This document shows, one piece after another, positions 1 to 6,440 of a stretch of 6,586 nucleotides of DNA (positions are counted from its first letter, which is position 1; each line of letters opens with the position of its first letter). The translations under genes were made by a program, and so were the position numbers. This stretch comes from an uncultured Bryobacteraceae bacterium (lineage in GTDB: Bacteria > Acidobacteriota > Terriglobia > Bryobacterales > Bryobacteraceae): positions 1 through 6,586 of the forward strand of contig CAKZVG010000548.1 of assembly GCA_937921835.1 (NCBI GenBank), written 5' to 3'. A model generated the notes under the pieces. The model did no database searches. It was not told the origin of the DNA and saw only the letters and a list, made by a program, of their open reading frames with translations.

Positions 1-1559
1 CCGTCGAGCGCTTCGGCGCCGACTCGGTCCTGGTCACCAGCTTCTCGCGCGCCGCCGCCGCGGAGCTAGCAGGCCGTGACCTGCCCATCGACCCCGATAG
101 GATCGGCACTCTGCATTCCCACTGTTATCACGCCCTCGGCGGCCCGGAGATCGCGGAGTGCCACGTCGACGAGTGGAACAGAGACAATCCGCATCTCCAG
201 ATGACGCCCAAGAAGAAGCACGGGCGCCTCGACGGGGAAGACGCCGGTGAGGACGAAGGCTCCGAGCGCGGCAAAGAAGGCGATGAGTGCCTGGAGCAAT
301 TGAACCGGTGGCGCGGCATGATGATCCCGCCGGACGGGTGGCCGGCCGTTGTGCGCGAGTTCTCCGGCAGGTGGCGCGAATACAAGGACGCCCATGGGTT
401 GCTCGACTTCTGCGACCTGATCGACGTGGCCCTTCGTGACGTGTACGTTGCGCCCAAGCGCCCCTCCGTGATTTTCGCCGACGAGGCCCAGGACCTGAAC
501 CGGATGCAGCTCACGCTCATTCGCAAGTGGGGCGAGCGCGCCAGCTACTTTATCGTGGCGGCCGACGACGACCAGACCATTTACTCATTCACGGGCGCCA
601 CGCCGGAGGCGGTCCTCGATCCGGACATCCCCGCCGACCACAAGATCATTCTCAAGCAGAGCTATCGCGTTCCCAGGGCTGTTCACGGCCCGGCCATGCG
701 GCGCATCAAGCAGGTAACGCGAAGGCAGGAGAAGGACTACCTGCCACGGCCGGTGGAGGGCGAGTGCATCCGGCTCTCCAGCGGCACATACAAGTCGCCG
801 GAGTACTTCATTCTCAAGACCGCAATCCAGCACCTCGAGCGCGGCCAGACGGTCATGTTCCTGGCCGCGTGCGGCTACATGCTTCAGCCGCTCGTCGCGG
901 TCCTCCGCAAGAACGCCATCCCGTTCCACAACCCGTACCGGAAGTCGAACGGCTTCTGGAACCCGCTGCGAATGGGGCGTGGATCGACTCCGAGCCGCAT
1001 CCTCGCGCTGCTCGTCGCGCATCCGGGTTTCGGCGATGGGCGGCGCGACTGGACCAACGGCGACCTGGCGCTCTGGGCCGAGTGGTTGACATCGGAGGGT
1101 GTCCTCAAGCGAGGCTCCAAGAAGAAGCTCCAGAACTACCCGCCCAACGACCCCGCAACGATCGGGACGCTCGACGATCTTTTCGAGACCGCCGCTATGG
1201 AGGCGCTGCTGACGGCATTCGCGCGCCATTACCGCTCGCTGCTGGAGTGGTGGCGCAAGCGCGTGACCGCCTCCGTCTTCAAGCGGGTCCAGTTCCCGCT
1301 GGACATTGCGGACGCGCACGGTCCCACGGCGCTGATCGATGTGCCCCGCGTGGTTGTCGGAACGATTCACTCGGTCAAGGGCGGTGAGGCCGACGTGGTG
1401 TACCTCTTCCCGGATCTGAGCGGCGAGGCCGACCGCCAGTACCAGAAGACCGGCCCGCCTCGGGACGCGGTGATCCGGCAGTTCTACGTGGGGATGACCC
1501 GCGCTCGGGAGACGCTCTACATCTGCCCGATGGAGACCGGAATGGCGGTGCGGATATGA
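1..1559 (+). CDS. UvrD/Rep-family superfamily 1 DNA helicase, 5'-truncated by the window
   Basis: The reading frame is open from base 3, giving 518 visible residues; the start and the Walker A motif lie upstream. Superfamily 1A motifs appear in order: Ia (VTSFSRAAAAEL, about residues 11-22), Ib (GTLHSHCYHAL, 35-45), II/Walker B (DEAQD, 160-164), III (AADDDQTIYSFTGA, glutamine at 191), IV (LKQSYRVP, arginine 222), V (GTIHSVKGGEADVV, 453-466) and VI (QFYVGMTRARE, 493-503). Enzymes of this family use ATP to move 3'-5' on single-stranded DNA and unwind duplexes in repair, recombination or phage and plasmid replication. A short charged, acid-rich stretch (about residues 69-95) sits between motifs Ib and II. 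The stop overlaps the next start (ATGA), so the two are probably translationally coupled. Its company with a phage-like protein and an integrase suggests a mobile-element helicase and not the chromosomal uvrD. The family call is secure; the exact role is inferred. Confidence 0.93.
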   Translation, partial: VERFGADSVLVTSFSRAAAAELAGRDLPIDPDRIGTLHSHCYHALGGPEIAECHVDEWNRDNPHLQMTPKKKHGRLDGEDAGEDEGSERGKEGDECLEQLNRWRGMMIPPDGWPAVVREFSGRWREYKDAHGLLDFCDLIDVALRDVYVAPKRPSVIFADEAQDLNRMQLTLIRKWGERASYFIVAADDDQTIYSFTGATPEAVLDPDIPADHKIILKQSYRVPRAVHGPAMRRIKQVTRRQEKDYLPRPVEGECIRLSSGTYKSPEYFILKTAIQHLERGQTVMFLAACGYMLQPLVAVLRKNAIPFHNPYRKSNGFWNPLRMGRGSTPSRILALLVAHPGFGDGRRDWTNGDLALWAEWLTSEGVLKRGSKKKLQNYPPNDPATIGTLDDLFETAAMEALLTAFARHYRSLLEWWRKRVTASVFKRVQFPLDIADAHGPTALIDVPRVVVGTIHSVKGGEADVVYLFPDLSGEADRQYQKTGPPRDAVIRQFYVGMTRARETLYICPMETGMAVRI

Positions 1560-2419
1560 ACCTGCGATGGATGATGAAGAAACGCCGGACGATCACGCCT
1601 CCCGCGTACCCGGAGGACGCCGCGCAGGCCGCCAGGAATCTGGCGATGGATCACCAGACGATCCTGGTGAACGCCCAGTCCGTCTCGAACGATGTCCTGA
1701 CCGACAAGCTGCTGCCGCGCCAGGCCATTGAGGACTTGAAGACGCTCGCGCACCCGGTGCCGCCGTACAAGTTCATGTGGATGGAGTTTCGCGGCCCGGA
1801 CGGCGGTCTCAACGGCGCTCTGGTCGTGCGGACCTCGCCGCAGTGGTTCAACGATCACATGCACGTGGGCGACGGTTACCTGTACAACCCGGGCGAACTG
1901 CAGTGCGCCGTCTCGTGCCTCTTTTTCTTGGACTACCAGGGGTATGTGATGGGGCCATTCGGCGAGGTCGCATACTGCATCGGCAAGGAGACCGGCGACG
2001 TGTACGGGCAGGTGCTCTTCCGGAAGAAGAAGGACGAACCGGTCAAGGGCGATTGGTTTGCGCTGTGTCTCCTGGTCATCGGCCACGCACTGGCACGGAT
2101 GAACTGCCGCAACGTCATCCTGAAACCGATGAACGAGCCGAAGTGCGCGCCGCATCACCAGCGCGACCTGGTTCCGGCGACGGTCTGGCACGAGATCAAG
2201 ATTACGGACGTGCCGAAGGTCCAGACGACCGGGCACAACGCCCTCGGGCGCGACGAGAGCAAAGAACGCCGTCATTGGGTCCGTGGCCACTACGCGGACT
2301 ACCGCCACGGCGCCGGCCTGTTCGGCAATCCGAAGCTGCGCTGCGTGTTCTGGATTCCGGAATACCAGCGCGGCAACCCGGAACTGGGCGATGTGATTCC
2401 GGAGTACACGCTGGCGTGA
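1556..2419 (+). CDS. phage-like conserved protein of unknown function
   Basis: This is a 287-aa soluble-looking protein with a basic N-terminus (MNLRWMMKKRR) and no signal peptide or convincing membrane helix. The start chosen overlaps the helicase stop by four bases; only a weak purine-rich stretch precedes it, so coupled translation is likely. The C-terminal 49 residues (239-287) contain RHWVRGHYADY, GAGLFGNPK, VFWIPEYQRG and a final VIPEY. This resembles a motif I recall from uncharacterised phage and prophage proteins (RH-x-V/C-RGH, then LFG, an aromatic-rich strand, RG and a closing tyrosine). The middle has many aromatic residues and a Cys-Ala-Val-Ser-Cys pair (about residues 119-123). 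No catalytic motif is recognisable. Its position between helicase and integrase supports membership of an integrated element. No function is assigned. Confidence 0.85.
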   Translation: MNLRWMMKKRRTITPPAYPEDAAQAARNLAMDHQTILVNAQSVSNDVLTDKLLPRQAIEDLKTLAHPVPPYKFMWMEFRGPDGGLNGALVVRTSPQWFNDHMHVGDGYLYNPGELQCAVSCLFFLDYQGYVMGPFGEVAYCIGKETGDVYGQVLFRKKKDEPVKGDWFALCLLVIGHALARMNCRNVILKPMNEPKCAPHHQRDLVPATVWHEIKITDVPKVQTTGHNALGRDESKERRHWVRGHYADYRHGAGLFGNPKLRCVFWIPEYQRGNPELGDVIPEYTLA

Positions 2420-2443
2420 CGGCGTGCGGATAGGACTTGAACG

Positions 2444-3727
2444 ATGCCTCCGAATGAAGTTAGCCTTCAGGCCCTGACTGGAGGCGTCATTTTGAAACGG
2501 CGGGTACAGCATCCGATGGTCCACGAAAGAAAGGACCGTGGAAGCTACTACTGGTTCTTCCGCTACTACGCCGACGAGATCCAGCCCGATGGCACGGTCA
2601 AGACCACCCGGAAGTTCTACACCATCGGCCCCAGCCGCGGCGACAACGCCATGGGGAAGCGGCAGGCCGAGATGGAGCGCGACAAGTTCCTGGCGAAGTT
2701 GAACGCTCCGACGACGGAGGAGGCTGTTCAGCAAGCCCTGTCGACCGGCATTGCTCTGTTTGGCGAGGTCGCCAGGATGTATGAGGAAGGGTACCTCGGC
2801 CGCGAACACCAGATCAGCAAGCCGACGCGGACGAAAGAGTTGTTCTACCTCCACGAGTACCTCGTGCCACGCTGGGGCAAGTTCCGCCTGAACGAGATCA
2901 AGCCCAAGGCGGTGGAGGACTGGCTCCATACCACGTTCGACGCCTGGTTCACCATGCACGGCGTGCGCGCCATCATGAGCCGGATCTTCTACTACGCCGA
3001 GGGCCACGGGCTGTGGGAAGAGGGTAAGCGCAGCCCGGCCAGCCGGGCCAAACTCGGCAGGAAACGGTACAAGTACGAGCGTCGCATCCTCTCCTTCGAT
3101 GAGACCGCGCGCGTGCTGGCGCGGTTGGATGAGCCCAACAAACTCATCATCGAAACCTGCATCGCCACCGGCGCGCGAATCTCCGAGGTCCTGGGCCTCC
3201 AGTGGAAGCACGTCAACGTGGACGCCGCGACGATCAAGATCGAGCAGCGCGTCTGGCAGCAGGACGTCGGCCGCCCAAAGAGCGAGGGGAGCCGGCGGAC
3301 GTTGGGCATTGGCGACCTCGTCCCGCGCTTCCGCGAGAAAGCCGCCGCGGACCGGGCCAAGCCGCAGGCGTGGGTGTTCTACCAGAAGCGATCGCGAGAG
3401 AAGCCCCTGTGGGACTCGGCGGTCCGCGACGCGCTCCACCACGCTGCTCGTGCTGAAGGCTGCGACTTTCAGGGTTTCGGGCCACACTCTTTCCGCCGCG
3501 CCAACATCACCTGGCGGCAGGAAGTCGGCGGCAGCGCCATTGAGGCCTCGAAGATCGCCGGCCACTCCGACCTGGAGATCACGAGCGAGTACACCTTCGT
3601 CGCACCCGAACGGCAGAACGAACTCACGCGGCGGATTCAACAGAAGCTGGCGGAGGCCGCAAGGGAGCCGCAGGAGAAGCGGTCGGCGCCGGAGATGCCA
3701 CCGCCTGCCGCGCCGCCAGCGCCCTGA
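2444..3727 (+). CDS. site-specific tyrosine recombinase (phage-type integrase)
   Basis: This 427-aa protein has the normal length and layout of a phage or ICE integrase. Residues about 33-90 form an N-terminal arm-site-binding-like domain (aromatic RGSYYWFFRYY followed by a basic helix). Residues about 105-205 are the SAM-like core-binding domain. Residues about 220-400 are the catalytic domain. The whole catalytic set is visible: R245 (TGARISEVLGL), K279 (GRPKSEGSRR), H348 and R351 (HSFRR), H374 (AGHSDL) and the nucleophile Y383 (SEYTF). Such enzymes cut and rejoin att sites through a 3'-phosphotyrosine to integrate or excise an element. The tail after residue 405 is proline- and alanine-rich. 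The ATG is preceded by AGGA (2432-2435) with an 8-nt spacer. Only 24 nt separate it from the preceding gene, so the three genes may be co-transcribed. No tRNA or clear att site adjoins it. It appears intact. Confidence 0.95.
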   Translation: MPPNEVSLQALTGGVILKRRVQHPMVHERKDRGSYYWFFRYYADEIQPDGTVKTTRKFYTIGPSRGDNAMGKRQAEMERDKFLAKLNAPTTEEAVQQALSTGIALFGEVARMYEEGYLGREHQISKPTRTKELFYLHEYLVPRWGKFRLNEIKPKAVEDWLHTTFDAWFTMHGVRAIMSRIFYYAEGHGLWEEGKRSPASRAKLGRKRYKYERRILSFDETARVLARLDEPNKLIIETCIATGARISEVLGLQWKHVNVDAATIKIEQRVWQQDVGRPKSEGSRRTLGIGDLVPRFREKAAADRAKPQAWVFYQKRSREKPLWDSAVRDALHHAARAEGCDFQGFGPHSFRRANITWRQEVGGSAIEASKIAGHSDLEITSEYTFVAPERQNELTRRIQQKLAEAAREPQEKRSAPEMPPPAAPPAP

Positions 3728-3754
3728 GCGCCACCGACCCTCGCGGATGTGGAT

Positions 3755-3779
3755 CCGGTGACGAGAGTTATCCAGTAGC
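3755..3779 (+). repeat. imperfect direct repeat, left copy
   Basis: CCGGTGACGA, an 8-nt variable stretch, then CAGTAGC. The same layout recurs at 4364-4388, with 19 of 25 positions identical by eye. The copy lies 27 nt after the integrase stop. Read in the integrase frame it gives PVTRVIQ and an amber stop. The two copies bracket the decayed serine recombinase. Matches of this quality can arise by chance in a GC-rich window, so a link to recombination or duplication is only a possibility. Confidence 0.4.
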
Positions 3780-3901
3780 TACGCCTCATTTGCGTCGTCA
3801 GGATCGATGCCAGCCTCGAAATCAGGGCAGCCCTGGTGCTCGACGGTCAGCAGGCCTGCCCGCGAGGACCTGTTGTTCATGCAAACACCCCAATCGGCTC
3901 C

Positions 3902-4233
3902 AAAACAGCCCTCGAGCATCTCGGCGTCGGGTTCGTATCCCTGACCGAGGCGCTGGACCTGACCACGCCGACCGGTCGCGCGATGGCTGGCCTGCTGGCC
4001 ATCTTTGCTGGGTTCGAAAGGGAGATTCTGCGGGAACGAACCAGGGACGGTCTGGCACATGCGCGGCAGAATGGCAAACGCAGGGTCGGCCGGCAACTGC
4101 GGCCGTACATGCTGCCGAGATCCGCAAACTGCACCGTGCCGGCGTCAGCAAATCCGAGATCGCCCGTCGCCGGCAGATCGGCCGCACGTCGGTCCGCCGG
4201 ATTCATGGCCGACCCTGTTTCCCGGAGAAATAG
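3902..4233 (+). pseudogene. serine recombinase (resolvase/invertase family) remnant, N-terminally deleted and frameshifted
   Basis: From about 3911, frame 2 encodes LEHLGVGFVSLTEALDL, then TTPTGRAMAGLLAIF and FEREILRERTRDGLAHARQ. This is the distal catalytic domain and long E helix of a serine resolvase. At NGKR (about 4079) the homology moves to frame 1, which continues QGRPATAAVHAAEIRKLHRA, then GVSKSEIARRRQIGRTSVRR: the hinge and C-terminal helix-turn-helix, stopping at TAG 4231-4233. Restoring one base near 4080 (AAACGC-AGG to AAACGCCAGG) would rejoin the frames, so a one-base deletion is the simplest event. The N-terminal part with the nucleophilic serine (normally a YxRVSTxxQ-type motif) is absent from all three forward frames between 3728 and 3902. 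About 85-100 residues are therefore missing. An intact family member of about 190 residues would resolve cointegrates or invert DNA; this copy cannot be active. A sequencing error could explain the frameshift but not the missing N-terminus. Confidence 0.85.
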
Positions 4234-4363
4234 GGAGGCGGCATCCCCACGGGCCTGCCGAAAGCTCACGCAGCAACTCCGGTCTGGAGGCCGTGATCCT
4301 GTTGTGCATGAAGTAATCACCACGCCGCGACGACGCCCATGCCCCAGCCTCGTCGACACCGCG
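4234..4363. other. non-coding spacer between recombinase remnant and the minus-strand operon
   Basis: I see no gene, RNA or clear hairpin terminator here. Frame 2, which carried the upstream half of the recombinase, stays open through this stretch to the amber stop at 4385-4387. The translation is arginine- and proline-rich and resembles nothing I recognise until the last dozen residues, which fall in and just before the right-hand direct repeat. It is probably decayed DNA from the same rearrangement that truncated the recombinase. Confidence 0.4.
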
Positions 4364-4388
4364 CCGGTGACGAAGCTGTTGCAGTAGC
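4364..4388 (+). repeat. imperfect direct repeat, right copy
   Basis: Right-hand partner of 3755-3779: CCGGTGACGA, 8 variable nt, CAGTAGC. The copies are 609 bp apart, a multiple of three. Both read in the same frame: PVTKLLQ-stop here, PVTRVIQ-stop on the left. The similarity extends a few codons upstream (PSLVDTA here, PTLADVD on the left). It ends 31 bp before the end of the minus-strand nucleotidyltransferase gene. Confidence 0.4.
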
Positions 4389-4419
4389 GCCCCTACTTGA
4401 ACATCTGCACAAAGCCAAA

Positions 4420-5211
4420 CTAGCAGGTCTCGCGCACCGATTCCGGTGTGAGGCTTCTTCCCGTGGCCATGGTCACGGCCACGCGAATGTCATCCGTTGT
4501 TTCGCCGAACAGACGTTCAGCAGCCTTGCGGACTCTCGCCGCGTCGCGCCGGTGCAAACGAGGCGCGATCGTTGCCTCCCAATCGGCGCCCAATTCGGCC
4601 AGACGCGACCCGAACACCTCGAACGTGTCATGCATGTAAAGGATGTCCTTGGCCCGGTTGCTCGGGCTTCGCCTGGAATGAATGAGCACCTTCTGCGCCA
4701 GGAACCGCGCAGGGTGCGCGATCCGCACGGTCCTACGCCCGTCGGTCACGCCGGCGAGGTCGAGGTCAACTTCCCAGGGGTCATCCAGCACAAGGCCGAT
4801 GTGGCGAAGCCGCTGCACGGTGACGCCTCCGATTTGCGCCGTCGCCGTGCGCTTGTTCTTGCGATTGTACCCGCCACCGACGAGCGGAGCGAGGAATTCC
4901 GCGTAGAAACCGCCTTCCTCCGCTCCCAGACGGTAATGCGTCGCCGGCGGCTGATCATCGCCGAAGAACTCCTCCACGAACCCGGCGGCTCGCAGATGAT
5001 CTCTGATATCGCGTTCCCTGACCGGCAGCACGGCGGGAACTGCTATATCGGTGTCCAGTGTGGTAAGCGGGGCGTAGTCCAGCGCTTGTGCGCGCGGGTG
5101 AAGGCGGTAGAGCCGATGAGCCCAGCCGCCAATGATTACGATCCGGTCCAGCCACGGATCGAGCGCGGTGACAAGCCGAGCGAAAGCAAGGAGATCGGAT
5201 GTCTTCCGCAT
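4420..5211 (-). CDS. AbiEii/MenT-like nucleotidyltransferase, putative toxin of a type IV-like toxin-antitoxin pair
   Basis: This 263-aa protein has the signature of a minimal DNA polymerase-beta-type nucleotidyltransferase. IVIIGGWAHRLY places the glycine pair at G28-G29, and LDTDIAV gives the metal-binding D53-x-D55. FYAEFL (E105) is a candidate third acidic residue. PARFLAQKVLIH (K174) and NRAKDILYMHD (R186, K188, D189) match the lysine and KD-type positions of AbiEii-like proteins. Family members transfer nucleotides to an acceptor; MenT-type toxins modify tRNA and AbiEii is a bacteriostatic, abortive-infection toxin. The G29-to-D53 gap is longer than in classical AbiEii and GG is followed by W, so this is a separate subfamily and the acceptor is unknown. 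It starts one nucleotide after the stop of the upstream regulator, so coupled translation is likely. The ATG has only a weak GAAGTGAG-like ribosome site. It ends at TAG 4422-4420. The nucleotidyltransferase fold is well supported; toxicity is inferred from context. Confidence 0.82.
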   Translation of the reverse strand: MRKTSDLLAFARLVTALDPWLDRIVIIGGWAHRLYRLHPRAQALDYAPLTTLDTDIAVPAVLPVRERDIRDHLRAAGFVEEFFGDDQPPATHYRLGAEEGGFYAEFLAPLVGGGYNRKNKRTATAQIGGVTVQRLRHIGLVLDDPWEVDLDLAGVTDGRRTVRIAHPARFLAQKVLIHSRRSPSNRAKDILYMHDTFEVFGSRLAELGADWEATIAPRLHRRDAARVRKAAERLFGETTDDIRVAVTMATGRSLTPESVRETC

Positions 5212-5212
5212 C

Positions 5213-6376
5213 TCACTTCTTCCCGATTACCGGTCCGAGGACCCGCTGCCGGATCTGATCCGCTTGCTCTTGTCCGCGCGTGGGATGGCGGGAGACGTCG
5301 AGCCAGACCTGGAGGATGTCCGACACCGGCAAGCCGTCGCGTTTCACGGACGCTCGAAAGACCGCCTCGGGGCAGGCTGGAACGCGCACGTAGGCGTCGG
5401 CGCGGTGGCCAGCGTCTTCCGCCGACAGCCCGAGTTCCCGGAGTGCGTCTGCATCGAACCGCTCCAGGTAGATGTGGGGAGGTACGCCTTGGACGAAGCC
5501 GAATCCAAGTGCATCAGCCGCGGCGAACAGGCCCACAGCGCAGCGCGGGCGGCGCGTCGCTACTGCGCTATACGCCTTGAGGGCGGCCAGAAGATGGGAT
5601 TGGTCTCTGCGGACGATCCAGCGCACAGGAATATCGCGGGGACCTAGCTGATTTGCTGCGACCCAGCGGTCCAGCAGTTCCTCAACGCGGGCGAGTCTCA
5701 GATCGTCCTCCCGGTCGTCCAGGAATCCCTCGTTCCTGAGCTGCCGGACAAACCGGGATGCGCTCATCAGCGAAACCTCCGCTGCGTGCGCCAACTGGGT
5801 CGCGCTTCGGAAAGGTCCGCGAGGGACGGCGAGGAGGCTCTCCGAAATAAACTGCCCCAGCATGAGCTTCAACATCCACTGGTTCAGATCCGAAAAGAGG
5901 TGGGGCAGGTGACGTGGCGCCGCCGCTCGACGGTTTGCGGAGCGCGAGGGGCGCGCATCGAAGACCTCCAGTCCATGGCCGGCGAAGCCGCGAAGTCCAT
6001 GCGCGTCGATTATGCCGATACCCGTCTCCGGCGCATATTGGGCCCCGAACTGCTTCACTTGCTCAGCCACCGATGGCGGAATGCGCTCCGCAGCCACGAC
6101 TGCGACGGGCACAACTCCCTCCTGGAACCGGTGAGCAGCGGCACGGGCTTGGAGGATGGCCTGGGACAGAAGCGGGATCAAGCGATCGCGGCGGCCTTCG
6201 GCGGCCCGCATCACCTCAAACAGGTAACGCCTCCCACCGCCCTCCACAATGAGGTTCGGCGGTGCGTCTCCGGTGGAGGAACGACGGTGAATCCGCCAGC
6301 GAGCGCGCCGGAACACATCGGCCAGGAGCCGTGCGAAATCACCACTGGAGGAACGGCTGCTATCCCTACGACGCAC
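5213..6376 (-). CDS. AbiEi-like regulator/antitoxin with nuclease-like N-terminal domain and winged helix
   Basis: The chosen GTG start gives 387 aa. It has AGGAG at 6389-6385 with an 8-nt spacer; the upstream ATG at 6436 would give 407 aa but lies inside the likely -10 box and lacks a ribosome site. Residues about 12-140 look like a PD-(D/E)xK nuclease fold: PPNLIVEGGGRRYLFEVM then EGRRDRLIPLLSQAILQA. The usual PD and ExK are here PN (N41) and E54-V-M56, so cleavage activity is probably lost. Residues about 164-220 form a winged helix (ATQLAHAAEVSLMSASRFVR, then LRNEGFLD). The rest, ending SDILQVWLDVSRHPTRGQEQ near residues 349-368, resembles AbiEi-type antitoxins. It is first in a two-gene operon with the nucleotidyltransferase. 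By analogy with AbiEi it may repress its own promoter and neutralise the partner. Orphan regulator of unknown role is the alternative. Gene reality is firm; the antitoxin role is inferred. Confidence 0.8.
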   Translation of the reverse strand: MRRRDSSRSSSGDFARLLADVFRRARWRIHRRSSTGDAPPNLIVEGGGRRYLFEVMRAAEGRRDRLIPLLSQAILQARAAAHRFQEGVVPVAVVAAERIPPSVAEQVKQFGAQYAPETGIGIIDAHGLRGFAGHGLEVFDARPSRSANRRAAAPRHLPHLFSDLNQWMLKLMLGQFISESLLAVPRGPFRSATQLAHAAEVSLMSASRFVRQLRNEGFLDDREDDLRLARVEELLDRWVAANQLGPRDIPVRWIVRRDQSHLLAALKAYSAVATRRPRCAVGLFAAADALGFGFVQGVPPHIYLERFDADALRELGLSAEDAGHRADAYVRVPACPEAVFRASVKRDGLPVSDILQVWLDVSRHPTRGQEQADQIRQRVLGPVIGKK

Positions 6377-6384
6377 GGCAAAGT

Positions 6385-6389
6385 CTCCT
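6385..6389 (-). promoter_or_regulatory. ribosome binding site deciding the GTG start of the regulator
   Basis: On the minus strand AGGAG is followed by the 8-nt spacer ACTTTGCC and then GTG (6376-6374). No comparable purine-rich site precedes the in-frame ATGs at 6436, 6418 or 6412. The next in-frame methionine downstream lies inside the nuclease-like domain, too late to be a start. Confidence 0.7.
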
Positions 6390-6417
6390 GCATGGCCGAA
6401 CGATTCTCGCATGGCCA

Positions 6418-6440
6418 TGTTATCTAACACGACCATGTTA
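6418..6440. promoter_or_regulatory. probable operator: three TGTTA/TAACA half-sites
   Basis: On the plus strand: TGTTA (6418-6422), TC, TAACA (6425-6429), CGACCA, TGTTA (6436-6440). The first pair forms a perfect 12-bp palindrome. The second pair is an inverted repeat with a 6-nt spacer that overlaps the -10 element. CCATGTTA also occurs directly repeated at 6415-6422 and 6433-6440. A repressor bound here would block RNA polymerase. The likely ligand is the winged-helix regulator encoded just downstream, since AbiEi antitoxins are known to bind inverted repeats at their own promoter. The binding protein is inferred. Confidence 0.6.

Noticed and set aside
585..1370. Minus-strand 261-codon frame opposite the helicase
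   Set aside because: It lies wholly within the helicase coding sequence, whose motifs are unambiguous, and its translation shows no family features.
1517..3640. Very long minus-strand open frame (707 codons) opposite the unknown protein and the integrase
   Set aside because: Both sense-strand proteins have family motifs and good starts. The antisense frame has low-complexity composition and no recognisable domain, as expected for a shadow frame in GC-rich DNA.
4005..4030. GGGTTCGAAA resembling a tRNA T-loop near the integrase
   Set aside because: It is part of the recombinase helix coding sequence and no acceptor or anticodon stem can be formed around it.
3869..4310. CCTGTTGT-x-CATG repeated near 3869 and 4298, both reading PVVH in frame 2
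   Set aside because: A 13-bp match with one mismatch is expected by chance in a window this size, and similarity does not extend beyond it.
4339..5580. Plus-strand 413-codon frame across the nucleotidyltransferase and part of the regulator
   Set aside because: It crosses two minus-strand genes, is rich in arginine, proline and histidine, and resembles no family.
5786..6427. Plus-strand frame opposite the regulator
   Set aside because: The minus-strand product has a domain structure, promoter and ribosome site; the plus-strand frame has none.
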